From Cavia porcellus (Eukaryota > Chordata > Mammalia > Rodentia > Caviidae), in contig NW_026947484.1 in the NCBI RefSeq assembly GCF_034190915.1, positions 142,512,982 to 142,576,981 on the forward strand: a stretch of 64,000 nt of DNA, in the 5' to 3' direction. A program made the position numbers and the translations under genes. The first letter of the stretch is position 1; every line of letters starts with the position of its first letter. Of the stretch, positions 54,701 to 64,000 are shown in pieces. The notes under the pieces were generated by a model. The model did not search any database and had not been told where the DNA came from. It saw only the letters and a list, made by a program, of their open reading frames with translations.

Positions 54701-57700
54701 AATCAACTCTTTTTTCTTCCCATTCTTTTTTTGGAAGAGAATAAAACCAAATGAAACAAAACAGAATAGGACCAATCAAAACAAAATGATGAACATGGTA
54801 CATGACTTTAAAACAAAAATACAGGGAAATCAATAATGGCTACCATAATGCCTTTGTTATCTTCAAAAGAATGGCCCATACCATCAGGCATAATAGAATC
54901 AAACAAAATAACACAGAAATAAAATCAATAAAAACAAAACAATGGAAACAGCTCAGAACTTGCAAACAAGATAATAATAAAACCTCCCTGGGTACCATGG
55001 TGATTGTTGCTATCTTCAAAGTAGTTGACTATACCATCAGACATGATACAATCAAACAAAACAAAAGGAATAAAATCTGTCAAAAAGCCAATAAAAGCAA
55101 TACAGGGCTTCAAATCAAGCTAATAGGAAATTAATAATGGCTACCATAATATATTGTTATCTTTGAAATAGCTGTCCATGCCATTAAATATAATGAGATT
55201 AGATAAACTGAAACAGATTAAAACCAAACTAGACAGAACAATAAAAACAATATGGGTTTCAACTCATGATAATAGTTAATAATGGCCACTGCCTTCTCTG
55301 TTTAGACATGCACCACTTTCACTTTCATAGGATATATTGTGCAGTTTGGATCCCATTAATTCCTTTAGTTTATACTAGGGAGACAACATGCTATGTGACT
55401 CTGATCCATTTCATCCATGAGCATGACCTCAAGTTGTATCCATTTATCTATAAGATCCTCAAGGTTACTTTTTTTTTTTTATAGCTGAGTAGCTTTCCAT
55501 TGTATAGAAGTGTCATGGCTTTCTTATCCAGTCTGCCGCTGATGGGCAAGCTACTCTTTACTCCTTTCTGGTTCCATGTCACATGGAACATTGTTCCCTC
55601 TCCTTTGTCTTTCAGTCTACGAACCATTTGTGAGTTAAATACATATCTTGTATAAAGCATATTGATGGACTCTGTCTCCTGATCCACTCTGCCTGTGTTT
55701 CTTTTTATTGGTGAATTGAGGCCATCAATATTAGTGATTATGGCCAATATGCTTCGCCTCATCGCTGTTATTTTTCTGCTATTGGTTGCCTAGTTTCGCC
55801 CTTCATTCCATTGTCTGTCCTGCTTAGAGAGACCCCTCTGCCACTATTCCTGGAACCATGATCTTTTTTATGTCTCTCTAGAATGTCCTTCAGTATTTTT
55901 TGTAGGCTGGGTTTGGTGGTCATGAATTCCTTCATTCCTCCATTAAATTTGAAAGATAATTTTGCAGGGTACAGCAACCTGGGTGGGAAGTTGTTTTCTT
56001 TCAGGACTTGAAATACTTCACTCCAAGATCTTCTTGATTTGATGGTTTGTGTTGAGAAGTCTATGGTAATTCTGACAGGTTTTCTTTTATAGGTTATCTG
56101 TTTCTTTTCTCTAACAGCGCTTAATATTCTGTTCTTGTGTTGAATTTCTGCAATCTTGACTGTCGCATGTCTGGGTGTAGATTTATTTTGATTATGAGAG
56201 GCTCGGGCTCTATATGCCCTATCTGAATGACATTTCCTTTTCCTATGCTTGGGAAGTTTTCTGTAATTATTTTTGTAAATAAATGTCTAACCTCTGCTTT
56301 TTCACTTACATTTATTCTTCTTTTTTTATTTTAAAGAGATTAAGACAAAAGAGGAGAACATTAATTATTCTTAATTTGTGTTTCTTTAGGTTATTATGCA
56401 GCTTTTGACATGTTACTTCCTAGTTCCTTGTTATTTTTAAGAGATCTTTCCTTTTGCAATTGCAAACTGCAAACCTGTCTTCAAGATTTGAAAGTCTGTC
56501 TTTGGTTTCTTTTAAGTGGTTTTGTCAGCTTTCAATAGAGTTTTTAATTTCCTGGAAATCTCTTTGAATCTGTTTCTTGTGTGCTAAGTCTTTTTTATAA
56601 TCTACATTCAAGGATTCCTTCATTTTCGTATGCTTCCCTATTCTTCCATTTATGTCTTCTTCAGAGGTGCTTAGCACTTCATTTAGTATGTATTTCATTT
56701 CGTCTTTTTAGCTGAGATAGTATTTCTGTTCTAATTTTTTATAGCCTCATGAAGTTGTTTCTTTACTTCAGTTGCCATTACTTCATAAACTCCATGTGTG
56801 TAACCCTGATCTCTTCCGTGTTTACATCTCCTGGACCTGATCTGCTTGGGTTGGAGGCCAGAGACTGCCTTTTGCTTCTTCCTCCTGACATATTTCTGGG
56901 TTCTTCCAGACAAGTGGGTGATGGGCTCCCAGGCACTTCCTGTATTGGGTACAATTTCTCTGAAGCGAGACTGTTTGGTATTCCTAGCCTGTGTATTGGG
57001 TGCACTGGTTCAGGGCTGTCTGCTGCTTTTCCCAGCCTGCTTTGGCTCACCAGTGGCTGACAGAGTGCACACTGGCATGGGGCTGGCTGCTGCCTCTGGC
57101 TGGTTACTGGTGGGCATCTACAATGAGGGTTACCAGAGTGTGTCTGGGGCATGATCAGCTGCTACCTCCCTACCAAGCTGTTTAAGGGCAGGGAGCCCCC
57201 AACCATGTCTGTTAGAGTACACATGGGGGCAGGGCTCAGTGTGAGCAATTTCCACAGGTCTGCTCCCACCTAGGAGCTGCTGGAGGGAGCCAGCTGCAGT
57301 TCTGGTTCTGGACTTATCCTGCCGGATTCCAAAATGGCTCTTGGCCTACAGGACTGAGCCCCCTACACTTAATGCCAGTCAGTGCAGTCCTCTGCATCTG
57401 CCACTCCCCTCCACCACTCTGTCTCTTTGCAGAGGCCTTCAGGCTTACCAGCCAACACCATCATTGTGACCGTGCATCCCCAGGTTCTGACAGTTCCTCC
57501 ACACAGTGGGTCCAGCTCCGGGTGAAGGCACTGCCAGCTACCACCTTCTTCACTGAAGTTTTCTTTTTTACTCTCTCTGTTGGCTTCGATTCTCACTTTA
57601 GGTCCTTCCTGGCTCAAGGCATCCCACTTTCTTTCTTCTTGTCTTCCCCACAAGGATATATTCCAACATCTGGACTGTTTCTCTCAGAGTGGCTCTTTTC

Positions 57701-58851
57701 TCTGCTGCTTACTGTGCTGCCGTCTTCCTGGAAGTCCTCACTATCAACTGTTTTAGTCATTGATTTTTTGTATTAGTTTCTTAGTCTCCAATGCATTAGT
57801 TTCTGCTCTGATCTTTGTCATTTTCTCCCTTGTACACATCTTGGGCTTGATTTTGTCTCCTTTTTCTATAAGTTTGAGGTTCAAAATTAAGTTGTTTATT
57901 TGAGTTTGCTCTATTTTCCTAATACTGGTACTCACTGCTATAAATTTTCCTTGTAGGATTACTTTCATTATATCACATATGATCTAATGTGTTGCACTGT
58001 GATTATCATTTATTTAGAGAAATTGTCTAATTTTTTTTCTAATTTCACCTGTGACCTATCAGTTATTCAAGATTTTATTATTTAATTTCCATGTGTTTAT
58101 GAAGTTCTTGTGGTTTCCTTTGCCTTTGATTTCCACTTTTATTGTACCATGGTCTGATAATATGCATTGGAGAATTTCAATTCCTTCGCCTTTGCTTAAG
58201 CAGGTTCTGTGAGCTGGTATGTGTCTATTTTGGAGAATGTCCTGTGTGTAGCTGAGAAGAATGTGCATTCTGATGCTGTGGAGTGGAACACTCCGTGGAC
58301 CTACCCTAAGTCCATTTGTTCAAAAGTTTGCTTCAGTACTAGTGGGGTTGTTCGTTTGTTTGTTTGTTTTGTTACTGGGAATCAAGCTCACAACCACACA
58401 CCTGGGTCAGTTCTAATATTTCATTGTTGATTTTTTTTGTATTGTTAATCAGTCTTTTTGTGACAGTGGGTATTTAGATTCCCCCAACATAATTGTATTA
58501 GTGCTTATTTGATTTTTCGTGTCTGTTAATGTTTGTTTTATACAGTTGTGTGAGCTGGTATTGTTTGCATAGATATTTATGATTGTTATCTCTTCTTCTT
58601 GAATTGTTCCCTTTACAAGGATGGAGTGACCTGCTTTGTCTTGCTTTATCAATCTTCACTTAAAATTTATTTGTTTGCAAATAGAATAGCTTCCCCTGCA
58701 TTTTTCTGGGTTCCTGTCCCATGGAATATTGCTGTTCATCATTTGACTCCCAGTCTATGAATTTCCTTTTGAATTACACCTCTTTCTAGTATACAGCACG
58801 TTATTGGATATTATTTCTTGATCCATTATGTCAGTCTGTCTCTTGTTATTT
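51750..58851 (-). mobile_element. LINE-1 B, minus strand, split by another LINE-1
   Basis: 3' UTR from 51,750, ORF2 C-terminus from about 52,150, reverse transcriptase ([16 protein letters not shown], then AETAFNKLQ near 54,000), then interruption at 54,709. ORF2 wording resumes at 57,757 and runs through the endonuclease part to 58,851, where the next LINE-1 abuts. Frames are broken throughout. Removing 54,709-57,756 makes the ORF2 wording continuous. Confidence 0.85.
54709..57742 (-). mobile_element. LINE-1 C, minus strand: both ends kept, ORF2 mostly deleted
   Basis: A 3.0-kb element lying inside LINE-1 B, bordered by ATCAACT at 54,702-54,708 and 57,743-57,749. It has a 3' UTR (54,725-55,440), the last codons of ORF2 (to about 55,560), then the first part of the endonuclease (55,566-55,755), an ORF1 region and a GC-rich 5' region (56,800-57,742). 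About 3.5 kb of ORF2 is missing at one junction. It cannot move by itself. Confidence 0.75.
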
Positions 58852-60334
58852 AAAGAAAACAAAACAGTAAAAGGGTACAAGTAATATAGAATTTAAAAAA
58901 AATGAACGCCAAGAAATCATTAGTTAATAGATTACATAGTGTCATCTTAGAAATACTTGATCAAGTTACAAAATTAAGCATACAAAGTGGACATTCAAAC
59001 AGTGAGATTGCAAACAGTTGAGTTCAATGATCCAACAAAAACTTAGTAATATGGTCATCTAGCTTACAAACGTAAACACATTTGCAGTTGTGTCCTTTAG
59101 AGCACTTTGTATTCCTCTCTTTTTTACAATAACATTTACACATTTTGGGTTTTATTACTCCCACAGTTGTTATTACTTTTTGGAAGAGAATAAAACCAAA
59201 TGTGAAAAAACAAAGCAGTCAGTCAAAACAAAGGATGGACATAGTACATGATGTATAAATAGAATACAAGGTTTTCAACAATGGTTACCATAATGCCTCT
59301 TGCTACCTTAAAAAGAATTGCCTATATCATCAGGTATAATAAAATTGAACAAAACAGTACATAACAAAACCAATAAAATCTAAACATTGGAGACATTACT
59401 GAATTTCAAAAGAAAATAATAGTCGAACCAGAATGGGCATCATAGTGAAACTTAGTGCCTTCAAAGTAATTGCCAATATCCTCAAAACTGATAGTATCAA
59501 ACAGAACAGAATAGAGTAAAATCACTCAAAACAAGATGGTGTGAGCAATACAGGGCTTCAAATCGAGTTAATAGGAAATCAAAAAGTTACTATAATACAT
59601 CCTGCTAATTTTTAAATTTTTTTTTCTTTAATTAAAAAAATTATGAAAAAAAAGTTAAACAAGGGGGGGAGATTGAGATAAAAGTGGACATAACAACATA
59701 ATAATGCAAGTCAGAACAGAACAATTGAAGCAACATCATGTTTGACCGCAAGATAATGCGACTTAATAGTAGTTACCATAGTGTCTCTTTCCTTTAATTG
59801 TGTATAACTTCGTATACTGTAGCATCAAACATATCAAAACAGTGTGAAACCATTCAAGAGGATCAAAGTATTACAAGATATTTAGAACCAGCTAACAGAA
59901 AATGAATGATGGTTTCTACATTATTTCTTTGCCTAAAAAATTTTTGTTTATACTATCACATATAGTAAAATCCAATAAGATAGAACATGATAAAAGCAAT
60001 GGAGACAGAAGAACAACAGTTTAATGGGACTTCAAAACAAGATGATTTAAATCAGCACTAGCTATTATGATGTTTTGTTTTCCTCAAAATAGCTGTTCAT
60101 ATCTTCACAGACAATATCAAACAGCCTAGAATAAAAGCATTCCAATTAATTAGTGAAAACTTTATAAGGCTTCAAAACTATATGATGGGGAATCATGATT
60201 ACCACATACTTTTATGTATTCTCACCATTTCTTACACTAGGGAAACTATTCAGTTTTTATACATGTGACTTTAATTTATTTCACTTATGGTCTCAAGCTG
60301 AGCCCACTTATAAATATCTCCAACTGATCCTTCT
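58852..60334 (-). repeat. LINE-1 D 3' UTR built of about seven diverged tandem units
   Basis: The motif 'gttaccataatgcctc' or a variant recurs near 59,285, 59,430, 59,585, 59,770, 59,905, 60,060 and 60,197, each followed by a 'tatatcatcaggtataataa'-like phrase and an A-rich stretch, giving a period near 145 bp. The last 330 bases (58,852-59,180) are a distinct terminal segment also present at 27.69-28.25 kb. Confidence 0.65.
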
Positions 60335-63300
60335 TTATAGCTGAGTAGTACTCCATTGTATAAAAATACCACAACTTTTTTTTATCCATTCCTCAGTTGA
60401 TGGACACTTAGGTTGTTTCCAAGATCTAGCTATTACAAATTGTGCTGCTATAAACATGGGTGCACATATATCACAGTGGTATGATGTTTTCAGTTCTTCT
60501 GAGAATATGTTTAGAAGTGGAATAGCTGGAACAAATGGGACTTCCAATCCCAGCTTTTTGAGAAATCTCCAGAATGACCTGCACAATGGTTGCACTAGTC
60601 TATACTGCCACCAACAGTGCAAGAGAGTTCCTTTTTCCCCACAGCCTCTCCAGCATTAGTCATTGGTGGTTTTGCTGATCCTGGCCATTCTTTCTGGAGT
60701 GAGATGGGATCTCAGTGTGGTTTTAACTTGCATTTCTCTAATGAGTAATGATGATGAACATTTTTTCATGTATTTATTTGTCATTTGTATTTCTTCATCT
60801 GAAAATTGTTTATTCATCTCAGATGCCCATTTTTGAATTGTGTCTTTGAATGTTGGGTATCTGATTTTTTTAACTTTATATGTTGTAGAGAAAAGTCCTT
60901 TGCCTGAGGGAGAGTTCACTAAGACTTTTTCCCAGTTCGTAGGTTTTCTTTTCACTATGCTAGAGATTTTTTTTTTTTGACTTGCAGAAACTTTTTAGTA
61001 AGAGGTGATCCTAGTTATTGTTTCTGGGAAGAATTTCCCATGCAGTTTGAGTCCTGTTCATGAATTCTCTACCTAACCCTATGTCTTCAAGGTTTTTACC
61101 CAATTTGTCTTCGAATAGATTTAGTGTTTCTGTTTTAATATTCAGATCTTTGATCCATTTAGATTTTGAGTTAGTACGTGGTGATTGGCATGGGTCTAGT
61201 TTTAGATTTCGGCAATTGGAGAGCCAGTTTTTCCAACACAATTTCTTAAAGAGACTGTTGTTCTTCCAGTGAACATGTTTGGCTCCTTTATCAAAGATAA
61301 AGTGGTTGAGTTTGTTTGTAGTTGTGATTGTATCTTCTAATCTATTCCATTGATCTTCAGCTGTTTTTATTTCAGTACCATGTTGATTGTACCACAGTTA
61401 CTTTGTAGTATAACTTCAAGTCAGGCATTGTGATGCCTCCCGCCTTGCCTTGGCTACTTAGAACTGTCTTTGCTTTTCTAGGTCTCTTCTGGTTCCAGAT
61501 GAATTTTAGGATTATTCGAGATCTATGAGGTATGTTGACAGTATTTGTATTGAGATTGCATTAAAACTCTATAATAGTTTTGGGAGAATGGCCATTTTCA
61601 CAATATTTATTCTTTGTATCCATGACCAAGTGATATCTTTCCATTTTCTGAGATTGTCTTCAATTTCTTTGTTCAGCGTATTATAATTGTCCCTCTTATA
61701 AGTCTTTCATTTCTTTCATGAGAGTAATTCCTAAATATTTCATTTTTTGGTTGCTAGTGTGAAGGGTGTGGCTTCTCTTATTTCTCTGTCAATGATTTTG
61801 TTGTTACTGTATAGGAATGCTATTGATTTTTAAGTATTGATTTTGTGTTCAGCTACATTACTGAATTTATTTATTGTATCTAAGAGTCTTTGAGTGGAGT
61901 TTTGGAGGTCTTCTGTGTAGAGAATCATGTCATCTGCAAACAATGATAATTTAACTTCTTCTTTTCCTCTCTTTAGCGCTTTTATTTATCTCTCTTGTCT
62001 AATTGCTCTGGCTAGTATTTCCAGTACTATATTAAATAGGAACAGTGATAAGGGACATCCTTGTCTTGTGCCTGGTTTTAAGGTAAAGGCCTTCAGTTTT
62101 TGGCGATTTAGTATGATACGGGCTGTTGGTTTGTTATAGATGGCCTTTATTATATTAAATGGTAAAAACCATTTAATCTAATTTTCTGTAAGATTCTTAT
62201 CATAAATGAATGTTGGACCTTATCAAAAGCTTTTTCTGCATCTATAGAGATGATCATGTGATTGTTACTTTTGGCTTTATTGAGATGATGGATTACATTG
62301 ATTGATTTACATAACTTGAACCATTGCTGCATGCCTGGAATGAATCTCACTTGGTCATGGTGTATAATCTTCCTCATGATTTGCTGCATCCTGTTTGCCA
62401 ATATTTTATTGAGGATTTTTGCATTTGTGTTCATTAAGGAGATTGGTCTGGTAGTTCTCTTTTTCAGTTGGGTCCTTCTCAGCGTTTGGTAGTAGCATAA
62501 TATTTGCTTCCAGGAATGACTTAGAAAGGATTGTTTCATTTTCAGTTTCATTGAAGAGTTTGAGGAGTGGCAGCATTAAGTCCTCTGTGTATTTCTTGTA
62601 GAATTCTGCAGTGAATCTGTCTGGGCCTGCGCTCTTGTTTGTAGGTAAGAACTTAATTACGTTTTCAATTTCATTTACAGAAATTGGGTTAGTGAGCAGT
62701 TTTACATCTTCTTGCCCTAGCTTTGGTACTTCATATGCTTCTAAGAATCTATTTCCTCTGTGTTATCAAACCTTTGACAGTAGAGGTTTTTCAAAATACG
62801 TGTTGATGATCTTCTGTATTTCTATAGGGTCTGTAGTGATTTCACCTTTTTCATTCCTTATTGCATGAATTTGAGGTTTTTCTTCCTTTTTTAGTAAGTT
62901 TGGCTAGGGGCTTATCAATTTTATTTATTCTTTCAAAGAACCAACTCTTTGTTTCATTGATTCTTTAGATTGTTTTCTTAGTCTCTATTGCATTGATTTC
63001 TGCTCTTATTTTTATAATTTTCTCCCTTCTCTAGGCTTTGGGCTTGACTTGCTCTTCTTTTTCTAGATGTTTGAGGTGCAGCATCAGGTTTATTCATTCT
63101 GTTTTCCCGAATTGGGAACTCCGTGCAATAAATTTTCTTCCGATTCTTATAAATTGTATTTGTATTTTCGTTTGCTTGTAGGTACTGTTTAATACTTTCT
63201 TTAATTTCCCATGTGACCCACTGATTACGAAAGACTGTGTTATTCAGTTTCCATGTGTTTGTGGGACTTTTGCAGTATCTTTTATCATTAATTTCTAATT

Positions 63301-63992
63301 TCATGGTGCTATGATCCAATAATATGCGTGGAATAATTTCAACTCTTTTGTGTTTATTTAAGTATGTTCTGTGGGCTAATTTAAGGTCTATTTTTGAGAA
63401 CTTCTCGTGTACTGCTGAGGAGAAAGTATATTCTGATTTTGTTGGATGGAAAATTCTGTATATGTCTATCAAGTCCATTTGTTCACAGGTGTGACTCAGT
63501 TCTGTTATTTCTTTGCTAATTTTCGATCTGGTTGATCTGTCCCTGGGTGTCAATGGTATGTTAAGTTCTCCTGCTGTAATTGTGTTACTGATAATTTGGT
63601 TTTTCATTTGTTAATACTTGCTTTATATAACCGGGTGCTCTGGAATTTGGTGCATATATATTTAAGATTACTATCACTTCCTCTTGATGTTTTCTCCTAA
63701 CCGATGTGTAGTGACCTTCTTTATCTCTTCTGATCATTATTGATTTAAAGTTCACATTTCCTGCAAACAGAATAGCTATTCCCATTTTCTGGGGGGTTCC
63801 TGTTGCATTTGTTTTCCGTCCTTTGATTTTCAGTCTGTGAGTATCCTTTTGGGTTAGATGGGTTTCTCGTAGACAGTATATGGTTAGATGTTGTTTCTTG
63901 ACCCATTCTGCCAGTCTGTTTCTCTTAATTGGTGCATTGAGACCATTTACATTAATGGTTATACCTGTTGTATGTTGGTTCATTGTTGACAT
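60335..63992 (-). pseudogene. LINE-1 D ORF2 (endonuclease and reverse transcriptase), frameshifted
   Basis: ORF2p nicks target DNA and copies LINE-1 RNA in place. The start MSTMNQHTTGITINVNGL is at 63,992. Endonuclease phrases follow (CLRETHLTQKDTHRL, then LNIYAPNSRAPGYIKQ), with a frame change near 63,600 and a 209-codon frame to 62,978. Reverse-transcriptase wording ([20 protein letters not shown] and [12 protein letters not shown]) lies at 62,150-62,551. The C-terminal frame at 60,335-60,622 ends with the usual [15 protein letters not shown] to WSTTQL. Total 3.66 kb, near the normal length, in at least five frame segments. Confidence 0.85.
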
Positions 63993-64000
63993 GTTTTTTT

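Larger units (their letters stand above)
58852..64000 (-). mobile_element. LINE-1 D, minus strand, near-complete 3' half, runs off the window
   Basis: A 1.48-kb 3' UTR (58,852-60,334) is followed by a collinear ORF2 from 60,335 to its start codon at 63,992. Upstream ORF1 would lie beyond the window. It directly abuts LINE-1 B at 58,851. Of the LINE-1 copies here it has the longest recognisable ORF2, but stops and frameshifts remain. Confidence 0.85.

Noticed and set aside
56749..57776. Plus-strand frames over 100 codons near 57 kb
   Set aside because: They lie antisense to the GC-rich 5' region of LINE-1 C and show no independent gene evidence.
1..64000. CRISPR arrays, operons, riboswitches or other prokaryotic systems
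   Set aside because: No spaced identical repeats or bacterial gene organisation; the window is mammalian chromosomal DNA.

Overview
This window is vertebrate nuclear DNA, almost certainly from a rodent. The evidence is antisense B1-type (7SL-derived) SINEs, tRNA-like ID-type SINEs with A-rich tails and clean target-site duplications, at least one composite B1+ID unit, long lineage-specific LINE-1 elements, and class I (gammaretrovirus-like) endogenous retroviruses (ERVs). The composite B1+ID units recall those of squirrel, dormouse or beaver relatives, but the species cannot be fixed from the sequence alone.

The only cellular protein gene recognised with introns is FCGR1 (CD64, high-affinity IgG Fc receptor) on the minus strand, from about 49,170 down to 31,915. 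The signal-peptide exon, the 21-base mini-exon, Ig domains D1, D2 and D3, and the transmembrane/cytoplasmic exon are all present. A PU.1-type box and a gamma-interferon-response-like element lie upstream. Both splice sites of the D2 exon carry G-to-A changes, and the cytoplasmic tail is cut short by a frameshift, so the gene is either a young pseudogene or encodes an altered receptor.

Layout. 1-1,324: flank with an old B1/ID composite. 1,330-6,531: a 5.2-kb provirus (ERV-1) with a tRNA-His-type primer site, two LTRs and a perfect CCCTG duplication. 7,134-7,872: an orphan LTR plus leader. 7,873-17,777: a 9.9-kb provirus (ERV-2) with 1.09-kb LTRs, a tRNA-Pro-type primer site and recognisable but broken gag, pro, pol and env. 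17,785-31,900: SINEs, LINE-1 3' ends, a tRNA-Asn relic and undefined sequence. 31,915-49,170: FCGR1. Its 13-kb D1-D2 intron holds an ancient LINE-1 split by a third provirus (ERV-3, about 35.45-46.09 kb), itself filled by a LINE-1, an RPL36 processed pseudogene and a young ID SINE. 51,750-64,000: three nested or abutting minus-strand LINE-1 elements; the last has a nearly full-length but frameshifted ORF2 and runs to the window edge.

No undescribed multi-gene system was found. The most interesting points are the exact damage to FCGR1, the changed spacing of its STAT-type promoter element, the layered insertion history of its large intron, and the repeat-built 3' UTR of the resident LINE-1 family. 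Family assignments rest on recognition by eye; no database search or alignment was run.
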